Origin: Cellulosilyticum lentocellum DSM 5427
GTDB taxonomy: Bacteria > Bacillota > Clostridia > Lachnospirales > Cellulosilyticaceae
Direction: 5' to 3'
Assembly: GCF_000178835.2 (NCBI RefSeq)
Contig: NC_015275.1
Location: forward strand, 331,001 to 395,000
DNA: 64,000 bases
The notes under the pieces were generated by a model. That model saw only the letters and a list, made by a program, of their open reading frames with translations. It was not told where the DNA came from and did not search any database. Shown here in pieces: positions 26,115 through 34,118 of the stretch (position 1 is the first letter of the stretch; each line of letters begins with the position of its first letter). Made by a program: the position numbers and the translations under genes.

Positions 26115-27455
26115 ATGATGATAGCAATGATTATTTTGTTGGGAGTAATAGGTGTAGAAATCGCCTTAGGGATTTTAAGTGTTAAGAAGAAGTCACCGCT
26201 TTATACCACTAAGGCAAATGTAAGGCTAGCAGAGCTTTTGATATTTATTCTCTTAGTTATTAGTCCAATCATTAAATGGAGTTTTAGATGGTATGGCTTA
26301 GGTCTTATTCTCTTAATCCAAGCAATAATTGCTGTGTTTAAAGCATTAAAAAGTAAGAAGTTAACTATGATTACGAAAGGCAAAACAATAGCAAAGGTGG
26401 CATTAAAGAGTACTTTATTACTTTTTATGTTAGTGCCAGCTCTAGTATTTCCGCAAGATAATGAAATAGCTCCTACCGGGGATTACGGTGTAAAAACAGT
26501 AACTTATACTTGGACAGATGAGAGTAGAGATGAGACCTTTACTAAAGAGGCAGACCATAGAAGTATTACGGTTCAGTTTTGGTATCCTACCAAGGAAAAG
26601 GAAAGTGAAGAAAAAGCAGAAGATAAATTTCCTCTAGTTATTTTTTCTCATGGAGCCTTTGGCATAAGGGCTAGTAATACTTCTACTTATACAGAGCTAG
26701 CAAGCCATGGCTATGTGGTATGTAGCATTGACCACACTTATCATGCGACTTTTACGAAGCAAACAGATGGTAAAATGCTTTTATTTGATCAAGGCTTTAT
26801 GAATGAAGTGAATAAACTTCTAATAGATGAAGCGGGACAAATGGGAGAGGAAAAATATGAAATGACCCAAGGGTGGCTTAAGCTTCGTACAGAAGATATG
26901 ACTTTTTGTTTAAATCAAATTAAAAGTTTAGTAGAGTTACCTAGTGATAAAGATGAAGTCTTTAGTATGATTGACCTAGAGAAAATAGGCCTTATGGGAC
27001 ACTCCTTGGGTGGTGCAACAGCAGCAGATTTAGGACGTCGTGGTTTGGAGATTAAAGCAGTAGCTGTTATAGATGGGACTATGCTAGGAGAAGAAACGGG
27101 ATTTGAGAATGGTCAGGAGCAAGTCACTACTGAGCCTTATCCGGTACCAATCCTGAATTTCTACAATGGTGAGTCTTATATAGAAATAAAAAACATTGAA
27201 GACATCTATCCGAATACCATTGCGTCAGCTAGTCAAAAGGATTCTTATCAAATAGCCATCATGAATGCAGGACATATGAACTTTACAGATTTACCAATGG
27301 TGGCACCTATACTTGCAAAAGCTTTAGGAACAAGTAGCGTTAATCCTAAAGCATGTATGAAATATGTAAATCAAACTATCCTTGAATTTTTTGATGGTTA
27401 TTTAAAAGGAGAGCCTATTAATTTACCTAAAGAAGAAGTGATTACTATTAAATAG
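26115..27455 (+). CDS. Membrane-anchored alpha/beta hydrolase (PAF-acetylhydrolase-like)
   Basis: A 446-residue protein. The first about 115 residues hold three or four membrane helices, followed by an extracytoplasmic alpha/beta-hydrolase domain. An oxyanion segment FPLVIFSHGAFG (about 175), a nucleophile elbow GHSLGG (about 297) and a late histidine in NAGHMNF (about 395) are visible. The layout resembles plasma PAF acetylhydrolase/dienelactone-type esterases acting on lipids. ATG 26115 or 26118 could be the start behind AAGGGGAG. The direct repeat upstream suggests LytTR control, so the LytTR-DUF3021-hydrolase trio may be a membrane-stress response unit. Confidence 0.8.
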   Translation: MMIAMIILLGVIGVEIALGILSVKKKSPLYTTKANVRLAELLIFILLVISPIIKWSFRWYGLGLILLIQAIIAVFKALKSKKLTMITKGKTIAKVALKSTLLLFMLVPALVFPQDNEIAPTGDYGVKTVTYTWTDESRDETFTKEADHRSITVQFWYPTKEKESEEKAEDKFPLVIFSHGAFGIRASNTSTYTELASHGYVVCSIDHTYHATFTKQTDGKMLLFDQGFMNEVNKLLIDEAGQMGEEKYEMTQGWLKLRTEDMTFCLNQIKSLVELPSDKDEVFSMIDLEKIGLMGHSLGGATAADLGRRGLEIKAVAVIDGTMLGEETGFENGQEQVTTEPYPVPILNFYNGESYIEIKNIEDIYPNTIASASQKDSYQIAIMNAGHMNFTDLPMVAPILAKALGTSSVNPKACMKYVNQTILEFFDGYLKGEPINLPKEEVITIK

Positions 27456-27502
27456 AAGGTTATAGGAAGTTTAAATTGAGATACGGATACTAAAACAAGA
27501 AA

Positions 27503-27528
27503 ATGCTACTAGACTATCCTAGTAGCAT
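27503..27528. terminator. Convergent-gene hairpin
   Basis: ATGCTACTAG and CTAGTAGCAT form a perfect 10-bp stem that includes the stop codon of the minus-strand gene at 27514. It separates the two convergent genes. Confidence 0.6.
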
Positions 27529-28242
27529 AGACAAATATTGCATACCAATGCCTAGGACGATTAAGGCACCAACAATAATTTCAAATAATCTGAAGCGCTT
27601 ACCTTGTGCTTTAGATACAGGTTTAAAGAGTAGAAACCATATACCCATGCCTAAGCAAACAAGATCACTAAGTGGAAGAGATAAGTTGGCATTAAAGAGA
27701 TAAAACACTGCAAGTGAAAAGAAGAAAATAAGAGCGAACATAACAGGATGATTGTAGTCTAATTTGTACTGACTTTCTTTGATGGAAGCATTCACAGAAG
27801 TAGCTTTTAGTAGATCTGCAATCTCCTCTAAGTTTTCAAAGCCACATAAGCGAATGGTCTTAGTACTTGTTTGAATATTAATGTAAGCGATAGTACCTAT
27901 CGCTTCTTTTTTTATGTAGAGTTTTTGGATGTGCTGAAACGCTATAGGATCTTCAGCTTTTTTCCCAGATCTTTGAAGAAAGTCAGGTCCTATGGTAAGG
28001 GTATTTTCTTTAACTTTCTTAAGCATGATTTTGCTAACAATGAGAAGTTCAATTTCAACAAAGGCAGTAATGCCTATGAAAATCCCGATAAATAAGGAGA
28101 GGTTATCAGTATCACCATCAGCAAATAATAATAGTGCTGCCATAAGGAAGATACCAATAGGGATAAAGATATACATACATAAATAAGTGCGCTTGGTTTT
28201 CTTAATAAATGCATCTGATATAGCATAGGCTTGTGAGTCCAT
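27514..28242 (-). CDS. Membrane protein of unknown function with PH-like core
   Basis: A 242-residue protein with two N-terminal helices (about 22-42 and 48-70) and three C-terminal ones (about 165-235). Between them is a beta-rich cytoplasmic segment: TLTIGPDFLQRSGKKAEDPIAFQ, then IQKLYIKKEAIGTIAYINI. That segment resembles the bacterial PH-like domains of YdbS/DUF304-type proteins; the resemblance is weak. RBS AAAGGAG precedes the ATG at 28242. No operon partner. Function unknown. Confidence 0.65.
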   Translation of the reverse strand: MDSQAYAISDAFIKKTKRTYLCMYIFIPIGIFLMAALLLFADGDTDNLSLFIGIFIGITAFVEIELLIVSKIMLKKVKENTLTIGPDFLQRSGKKAEDPIAFQHIQKLYIKKEAIGTIAYINIQTSTKTIRLCGFENLEEIADLLKATSVNASIKESQYKLDYNHPVMFALIFFFSLAVFYLFNANLSLPLSDLVCLGMGIWFLLFKPVSKAQGKRFRLFEIIVGALIVLGIGMQYLSMLLG

Positions 28243-28431
28243 TACGAATACTCCTTTCGGTACTAGAAAATATAAAAAGCAGTAAAGACTTTAAACTATT
28301 ATAGCAATAAAGAGATAGTTGATTGAATAATTAATAAATTAATTATAACTGTTTAGATGTTAGCATGCATAGAAATTTGCTATAGATAACCAAAAGAAAA
28401 ATTAATAAAGTGTATAAAAAAATAAAAAAAT

Positions 28432-28477
28432 AATAATGAGAATCATTATTGACAATAAAGAGGTGATGTGGTAACAT
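28432..28477 (+). promoter_or_regulatory. Fur/PerR-type box overlapping the dps promoter
   Basis: AATAATGAGAATCATTATT (28432-28450) is a 9-1-9 inverted repeat with one mismatched pair and is very close to the classical Fur box. It overlaps the -35 TTGACA (28449-28454), which is followed after 17 nt by TAACAT (28472-28477). A metal-bound Fur or PerR protein, probably the one encoded at 28990, would block this promoter. Confidence 0.75.
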
Positions 28478-28549
28478 AATGTTAAGAAAAAAATAAATAA
28501 TATTAAATAAAATAAAATTTTAAAAACACATAGAAAAGGGGATATAAAT

Positions 28550-28990
28550 ATGAAAAAAGAATTAGCTTTAGAACTTAACCGTTATCTCGCCAACATTGGC
28601 GTATCTTATGTAAAACTGCACAATCTGCACTGGAATATAGTAGGAAAGGATTTTAAGGCAGTTCACGAATATCTGGAGACTTTATATGATGGCTTTGCAG
28701 GTGTACTGGATAGCGTGGCAGAGTTATTAAAGATGAGTGACTGCACTCCTGCAGCTTCTATGAAAGAATATCTGGAATTAGCTTCCATTCAGGAACTAGC
28801 TTCTAAGAAAATCAAAACCACAGAAGCTCTGGCAATTGTTCTTTCTGATATAGAGATTCTTAAATCACAAGCTGAAAACATCCGTAAGGCTGCTGCATTA
28901 GATGATGAGTATGCTATCGTCAGTGCAATGGAGGATGACTTAAAGGAATACAGCAAGACAATTTGGTTCCTCAATGCCATGTCAAAATAA
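28550..28990 (+). CDS. dps: Dps-family ferritin-like DNA-protection protein
   Basis: A 146-residue protein forming a 12-mer shell that oxidises and stores iron, removing peroxide. Intersubunit ferroxidase residues align with Listeria Dps: H27 (LHNLHW), H39, E43 (in place of Asp), D54 and E58 (LDSVAELL). RBS AAAAGGGG precedes ATG 28550. Its stop overlaps the start of the Fur-family gene (TAATG), so the two are translationally coupled. The Fur-type box upstream predicts induction by iron limitation or peroxide. Confidence 0.9.
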   Translation: MKKELALELNRYLANIGVSYVKLHNLHWNIVGKDFKAVHEYLETLYDGFAGVLDSVAELLKMSDCTPAASMKEYLELASIQELASKKIKTTEALAIVLSDIEILKSQAENIRKAAALDDEYAIVSAMEDDLKEYSKTIWFLNAMSK

Positions 28991-29403
28991 TGGCTGATGG
29001 AAAGAAGCTCCGCTACTCTCAGCAGAGGGAAAGGATTTATGAGTACCTTCTATCTTCTAAGGAACATCATCCATCAGCGGAAATGGTGTATGATGCCTTG
29101 CGGAGTGAAATTCAAGGGCTAAGTCTTGGAACAGTGTATAGGAATCTAAGGCTACTGGAAGATTTGGGTAAAATAAGACGTGTGGCATCGCACCAAGGTA
29201 TCGATCGCTATGATTCTTGCTGCAGCGACCATGTCCACTTCTTCTGTCAGAGTTGTGGCTACATTGAGAATGTTCCTAAGGCAGATATTGAGAAGATACG
29301 TGCCGCAGTACCTTTAGGCAGTAGTTACCAGTTGTTCAAGCTTGACCTTACACTTACCGGTCTGTGCTCTAAATGCACCATAAAAGAAATAACGAAAGAA
29401 TAA
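28990..29403 (+). CDS. Fur/PerR-family metal-dependent repressor
   Basis: A 137-residue regulator with an N-terminal winged helix (RIYEYLLSSKEHHPSAEMVYDAL, then LSLGTVYRNLRLLEDLGKI). The C-terminal dimerisation domain has the structural zinc site C-x2-C twice (FFCQSCG and GLCSKC) and regulatory-site residues in HQGIDRYDS and DHVHFF. ATG 28990 overlaps the dps stop; an upstream in-frame start at 28963 lies inside dps and is less likely. Coupling with dps suggests the peroxide sensor PerR over Fur, but the DNA box itself looks Fur-like, so I leave the symbol open. Confidence 0.88.
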   Translation: MADGKKLRYSQQRERIYEYLLSSKEHHPSAEMVYDALRSEIQGLSLGTVYRNLRLLEDLGKIRRVASHQGIDRYDSCCSDHVHFFCQSCGYIENVPKADIEKIRAAVPLGSSYQLFKLDLTLTGLCSKCTIKEITKE

Positions 29404-29418
29404 AATACATATTATATT

Positions 29419-29467
29419 AAGTGCTTCAAAAGATAGGAACCATTAACTATCTATTTGAGGCACTTTT
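29419..29467 (+). terminator. Terminator of the dps-fur operon
   Basis: AAGTGCTTCAAAAGATAG pairs with CTATCTATTTGAGGCACTT, followed by TTATG. Confidence 0.75.
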
Positions 29468-29580
29468 ATGCGTCTTGGTTAATACAAAAAATTATGCATA
29501 ACTAGAAAATTTATTGAATCTCCCATAAGGTTTAGATAGTATATTAATAAAGGGATAAAAATAGGCATATTTAGGGGGAA

Positions 29581-30765
29581 ATGAAAATGAACTTATTATT
29601 GACATTAAATGAACTAGAGCTTTTAATAATGGCGTATTTAAGAATACAGCTTTATCCTATTACCATTAAAAGACTTGCAGAAGATATGGATAGGGATAAA
29701 GAAGCAGTTATTAATGCAATCCTCAATTTAAAAATTAACAATTATATTAAGCAAGCTGATATAGACATTGAAGAAAATATTTTTTGGAATAGTGATGAGG
29801 CTCGATATGAAACAAATGAAATAAAAAGGGCAGAGATAGATGAGTTTTTAGGATATCAGATAAAAAAGAATAGTGTTATCATCAAAGGGAATTACATCTG
29901 GTATGTGACCTATGGTGCCGATCTACTTTATGAAAAATTCTTACATTATATTAAAGGGGGAATTTGTCAATTTAATCATAAAGAGTATTATGGTTGCGTG
30001 AATCAAAAGGAACCTTTGGCAAGTCGAAATATCCTTATTCCTTATGAGGTATATATAGGAAACAGTAGTCCAAGTTGGAACTATAAGGGGGTTATGTTTC
30101 TAGATACCCATAAGTATGGTGAGACAATAGGTAGAATGTATCTTGTAACAGCAGAACAGTATGAAGAGATACGAGATCAAAAAGGCAGAAGTAGTGCTTG
30201 GTATGATAAGGAAGTAGAATTAGGAGAGTACTTAGGCGTTCCAATTAAAACTATAACCAGTAAAGAGAGGAAAGTAGTAAGCGTTGCTTCTTCAAAATAT
30301 CAAAGGGTAGTGGAGGCAGGCATTAAAGAAGCTTATCCTGAGAAAAGTGAAGAAGAAGTGGCTATTTACCTAGAGAAAATTTTTACTTACCAAGTAGAGA
30401 TTAATCATTCAGATGAAACCTTAAAAGCTAAGTGGCAAGAAGACTTAGCGGCGGCTAAAAAGTTGAGTGAAGAGGAAAGAGCTAAGCTTTTGCAGGGAGT
30501 ACCTAAGAAGCCTAAAAGAATTATTACAACTACCACCTGCCTAGAATATAATCCTGTTGTCATAGCCACAAGACTAGCGCTAGCCAAAGGTAAGTGTGAG
30601 AAATGTGGGCAAGAGGCCCCTTTTATAAGTGCTTTAGATGGTATGCCTTATTTAGAGGTTCATCATATAAAGTCTATAGCAGAAGGTGGAGAAGATACGG
30701 TAGATAATACCATAGCTTTATGTCCAAACTGTCATAAAGAGATTCATTTCGGAAGGAAAATTTAA
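29581..30765 (+). CDS. HNH endonuclease (McrA-like) with N-terminal winged helix
   Basis: A 394-residue protein. The N-terminal 60 residues look like a winged-helix domain (ITIKRLAEDMDRDKEAVINAIL). A middle region I do not recognise is followed by the HNH nuclease at about 335-392. It contains C-x2-C (CEKCGQ), EVHHIKSIAEGGEDTVDNTI and C-x2-C-H (CPNCHKEIHFG), so both the catalytic HH and the zinc cysteines are present. Likely a restriction or anti-phage nuclease; no partner gene is adjacent. ATG 29587 gives better spacing from GGGGG than 29581. Mrr at 7103 is a second lone nuclease in the window. Confidence 0.82.
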   Translation: MKMNLLLTLNELELLIMAYLRIQLYPITIKRLAEDMDRDKEAVINAILNLKINNYIKQADIDIEENIFWNSDEARYETNEIKRAEIDEFLGYQIKKNSVIIKGNYIWYVTYGADLLYEKFLHYIKGGICQFNHKEYYGCVNQKEPLASRNILIPYEVYIGNSSPSWNYKGVMFLDTHKYGETIGRMYLVTAEQYEEIRDQKGRSSAWYDKEVELGEYLGVPIKTITSKERKVVSVASSKYQRVVEAGIKEAYPEKSEEEVAIYLEKIFTYQVEINHSDETLKAKWQEDLAAAKKLSEEERAKLLQGVPKKPKRIITTTTCLEYNPVVIATRLALAKGKCEKCGQEAPFISALDGMPYLEVHHIKSIAEGGEDTVDNTIALCPNCHKEIHFGRKI

Positions 30766-30853
30766 GATTAATTTAAGGAAGCTTCAGTATACTCAAGTGA
30801 TAATAGGCAAATTGTTATTTTTCATGAATAAATGAGTATAAAGGAGAATAGAG

Positions 30854-32863
30854 ATGAAGGCATTAAGAAAGTTTGGTGTAGGCCTAGTAGCACTTGCCAT
30901 TACCCTAACAGGTTGTAATAGTGCTGAGGCTAATGGTGTCAATAAAGATACAACTATTGACAGGGAAGTAAACAGCAAAGAAACTTCTACCGACTGTGAA
31001 TATACAGATAAATTATTTGATGCTTCTTATGTGCATACTATTAATATTGAAATAGCAGATGAAGATTGGCAGGACTTAGTGACAAATCCGCTGGATGAAA
31101 CGTACTATTCTTGTAATATTACTATTGATGGAGAAACTTATAAGAACATTGGTTTACGAACTAAGGGAAATTCCTCTTTAACACAAGTAGCTCATTCAGA
31201 TTCGGATCGTTATAGCTTTAAAATTAAGTTCGATAAGTTTGATAAAGAGCAAGATTATTATGGTTTAGAAAAGCTTTCGCTTAATAATATTATTCAAGAT
31301 GCTACCTTTATGAAGGATTATCTATCCTATAAACTCATGGGCGATTTTGGTGTGGCTTCCCCTTATGTAAGCTATAGCTACATCACCATTAATGATGAAG
31401 AATGGGGGCTTTACTTGAATGTAGAAGATATTGATAGTTCTTTCCTAGATAGAAACTATGGTGAAGACCATGGAGAACTATATAAACCAGCCACAGATAT
31501 TGATAACATGGTGCAAGGCGGTAAGGATAAGATTGGTAATAATGGCGTGGCACCTAATATGCCAGAAGGGGCAGCTCCAGTAGCTGGTGAGAACCAGGCT
31601 ACTACTAACGCAGAAGCTACTAATGCGGTTAATAATCAGTCAGGTGAATTACCTACTGATATGCCAAACATACCGGAGAACTTTAGCCCGGAGAATATGC
31701 CAAACATGCCAGAAAACTTTAACCCAGAAAACATGTCAGAAGGTTTTAATCCAGGGCAAATGAGACCAGATGGAGGAAAAGGCATGGGGGGTGGCATGGA
31801 AGCTAAAGGTGCAGATCTTAAATATGTAGATGATGAAGCAAGTAGCTATGCTAATATCTTTGATAACGCTGAAACGAAGATAGATGATACAGATAAAGAA
31901 CGCTTAATTGCTTCTCTTAAACAATTATCAACTGGGGAGAATTTAGAGGAAGTTGTGGATATTGATGCTACCTTACGTTACTTTGTTGTGCATAACTTCG
32001 TTGATAATTATGATAGCTATACAGGTACTATGCTGCATAATTATTACCTTTATGAAGAAGATGGTAAGCTTTCTATGTTACCTTGGGATTACAACTTAGC
32101 CTTTGGTGCTTTTGGAGGTGCTGGTGGTGGCATGGGCGGAGGCAGAAATATGGAAAGACCTAATGGTATGCCAGGACAAAATGGTGCTAGTAATGCTGAT
32201 ATGTCAAAAGGAACCAATACCAAGGGAGCTTCATCAAATCAAGATACCACAAAACCACAAGGTACTTTGGCAGGCCAAGCAGCTACAGCCAGCCCAAGTA
32301 CTACAGCAAATAAAGAAACAACAGAAGCTAAAAGTGCAGTAGAAAATCAAGCACCTACAGATAAGCAAGAGGTACTTAACGAAAATACACAAAACTCAGC
32401 CACACAAATGGTGAATATGGCTATTGATACGCCGTTATCTGGTACCACAGAGGAAGAGAGACCTTTATGGGGTCAACTCATAAGTAATGCTACTTATAAA
32501 GAACAATATCACCAGCTTTTCGATGAGTTCTTAAAGAATCACTTAGAAAATGGCGTAGTAGAAAAGGAAATTGACCGAGTAGCAGAAATGATTAGTCCTT
32601 ATATCCAAAAGGATCCTACTGGTTTTTATACTTATGATGAGTTCCAAAAGGGTATAACGACTTTAAAAAGCTTTATCAACCTTAGAACAGAAAGTATTAG
32701 AAAACAATTAAATGGGGAGATTCCTTCTACTACAGAAGGACAAAAAACTGCTTCAGATAAGTTAGTAGATGCAAGTAGTATTAATCTAAGTGATATGGGA
32801 AGCAATCATCAAGGGGATATGAAACGTAACGATAAAGCAGGTGCATCTGCTCAGCCTAAATAA
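30854..32863 (+). CDS. CotH-family protein kinase-like lipoprotein
   Basis: A 669-residue lipoprotein (lipobox ITLTGCNSA, Cys about 23). The CotH kinase fold is visible in LRTKGNSSL (about 101), YSFKIKFDKF, LEKLSLNNIIQDATFMKDYLSY-type helix, WGLYLNVEDID (about 182) and the active-site region LSMLPWDYNLAFG (about 410). CotH proteins phosphorylate proteins (spore-coat CotB in Bacillus) or act on secreted enzymes. Two low-complexity insertions break the domain: a Met/Pro/Asn/Glu segment (MPNIPENFSPENMPNMPENF, about 270-320) and an Ala/Thr/Asn segment (about 415-520). RBS AAGGAG precedes ATG 30854. Its stop abuts repeat copy A. Confidence 0.85.
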   Translation: MKALRKFGVGLVALAITLTGCNSAEANGVNKDTTIDREVNSKETSTDCEYTDKLFDASYVHTINIEIADEDWQDLVTNPLDETYYSCNITIDGETYKNIGLRTKGNSSLTQVAHSDSDRYSFKIKFDKFDKEQDYYGLEKLSLNNIIQDATFMKDYLSYKLMGDFGVASPYVSYSYITINDEEWGLYLNVEDIDSSFLDRNYGEDHGELYKPATDIDNMVQGGKDKIGNNGVAPNMPEGAAPVAGENQATTNAEATNAVNNQSGELPTDMPNIPENFSPENMPNMPENFNPENMSEGFNPGQMRPDGGKGMGGGMEAKGADLKYVDDEASSYANIFDNAETKIDDTDKERLIASLKQLSTGENLEEVVDIDATLRYFVVHNFVDNYDSYTGTMLHNYYLYEEDGKLSMLPWDYNLAFGAFGGAGGGMGGGRNMERPNGMPGQNGASNADMSKGTNTKGASSNQDTTKPQGTLAGQAATASPSTTANKETTEAKSAVENQAPTDKQEVLNENTQNSATQMVNMAIDTPLSGTTEEERPLWGQLISNATYKEQYHQLFDEFLKNHLENGVVEKEIDRVAEMISPYIQKDPTGFYTYDEFQKGITTLKSFINLRTESIRKQLNGEIPSTTEGQKTASDKLVDASSINLSDMGSNHQGDMKRNDKAGASAQPK

Positions 32864-32867
32864 AAAC

Positions 32868-33140
32868 TTGGCTCGGTGTTTATGGAGAATGAGGTCTGGA
32901 GGAAAATGAGGGAGAGGGCTACCTTCCAGAGTTCCGGTTCAAATTTTTAGAGGCACTAGGCTCACTTATTTGTATGAACGCACGAAAACTCCTGCTAGTC
33001 AGACACTCGTGCTAAAACCCATCCAAAACGTTCGCCAAGTGCCTCTAAAAAATTCTCCCAAGTCACTCTTCCAGGCAGCCCTCTCCCTCATTTTCACAAA
33101 CGTTATTGAACTCATAAACTTCAAGGACATTGACGCAGTG
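32868..33140 (-). repeat. Structured dispersed repeat, copy A
   Basis: On the minus strand this matches copies B (33850) and C (63040) along its whole length. The main stem pairs 33074-33089 with 32908-32923. A second stem pairs GAGGCACT with AGTGCCTC, and the apical hairpin pairs GCACGA with TCGTGC. An outer stem uses GTTTATG/CATAAAC. Each arm differs from the other copies with matching changes on the partner arm. The element begins within a few bases of the CotH stop codon. Short ORFs inside it (such as 32970-33161) are not supported. Confidence 0.8.
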
Positions 33141-33289
33141 GTGAAAATAGAAAGAGCATAACGACGCTGATGAAGTTAATCTATAAGTGTACATTATTAT
33201 ATGCACAAAAATTATATATTAAAGCCTATAATTATATTTGTGTTTACTTATTTTATTAGGGATTCGGCTTCTTGGCTACATATACATAA

Positions 33290-33738
33290 GTGTAAAAACA
33301 AATAAATAACTTCCCACGGCATAATTACCACAGCTTCAACCTGAGGAACTGACCGGGTCAGCCAAGTCTCAATCTATTGTTATAGGTACCTCTGGACTTA
33401 AGGAAGATGTTCACTGGTGCGCTGCAAGGAAGGCGCCACTTATAAGTTGTTTTAAATGTTTTTATACTTAGTATTATCAAATAAAATTTTAAACCAGAGT
33501 CTTAAGGTCTTAGCTTCCTAGCATAGGGTGCACCGGCCAAGACTTTTAGGAGCTCCTCACTCATTGGTTTAACTTTCATAACTAGTTCTAGTAGGCACTA
33601 AGCTATAACGCATACGTGCTGAGGAGCCATTTTGCGCCTTGATTAAGGTCTATTTAGCTAGTTGTGAGAGTTGATTTCAAGAGTTTGGAACAAAAAATAG
33701 CTCTTCAAGTAGTGATACTACTTGAAGAGCTATTTTTG
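33290..33738 (+). ncRNA. Candidate large structured non-coding RNA
   Basis: Between the inverted repeat copies lies a segment richer in G and C than its AT-rich surroundings, with no credible ORF, ending in a perfect terminator hairpin. Possible long-range pairs include GCTCCTCA with TGAGGAGC, CTCTGG with CCAGAG, and a local hairpin around GGTGCGC/GGCGCCA. The 5' end is not defined; AT-rich DNA upstream (33,180-33,290) may hold the promoter. Size and setting recall large Firmicute RNAs such as OLE or ROOL, but I cannot match it to any class from memory. Direction is set only by the terminator. Confidence 0.4.
33693..33738 (+). terminator. Perfect 21-bp terminator hairpin
   Basis: AAAAATAGCTCTTCAAGTAGT (21 bases, 33693-33713, shown less its last base as AAAAATAGCTCTTCAAGTAG) is exactly complementary to 33717-33737 around a GAT loop; the right arm ends TTTTTG. 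No gene precedes it on the plus strand, so it implies a non-coding transcript. The A/T flanks could also let it work on the minus strand. Confidence 0.75.
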
Positions 33739-33849
33739 TTATCTTTAACTGCTATGAATAAAATGACTGACTTTACTTTTATGAAAACATTTCAAGAGAA
33801 TGGCTTTATACATTATGATTATTATCTCTTTTCAGCCCTTCTTGTTAGG

Positions 33850-34118
33850 GGTCTTAGTGTTTATAAGATTAATACTGCTTGTAAGAAATGAGAGGATAAG
33901 GGCTGCCTGGAGGAATGACTTCGTAGTATTTTTAAGAAGCACTTGGTGAACTTTTTTGATGGGTTTTAGTGCGAGTGTTTGACCAACGGGAGTTTTCGCA
34001 CGTTCATCAAAAAAGTGAGCCTTAGTGCTTCAAAAAATACGGAGCGGAATTCCGGAAGGTAGCCCTTATCCTCTCATTTCCGCCCAGCAGCATTCCCTAT
34101 AAACGCTCAGACAAATTT
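33850..34118 (+). repeat. Structured dispersed repeat, copy B
   Basis: Same element as copies A and C, in plus orientation, inverted relative to A. The main stem pairs 33890-33907 with 34058-34075 (GAGAGGATAAGGGCTGCC with GGTAGCCCTTATCCTCTC). Then GAAGCACT pairs with AGTGCTTC, TTTTTTGATG with CATCAAAAAA, and the apical hairpin GTGCGA with TCGCAC. It ends at the stop codon of the minus-strand pectate lyase gene. Confidence 0.82.

Noticed and set aside
32970-33161. 63-codon ORF after CotH
   Set aside because: Lies inside repeat copy A; its sequence is explained by conserved RNA-like stems, and the matching frame is not kept in copies B and C.
33290-33738. RNase P RNA, tmRNA or 6S RNA
   Set aside because: None of the diagnostic conserved blocks (for example the RNase P P4 helix or a tmRNA tRNA-like end) could be recognised.
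33664-33891. 75-codon ORF before repeat copy B
   Set aside because: Contains the perfect terminator hairpin and part of the repeat; no ribosome site.
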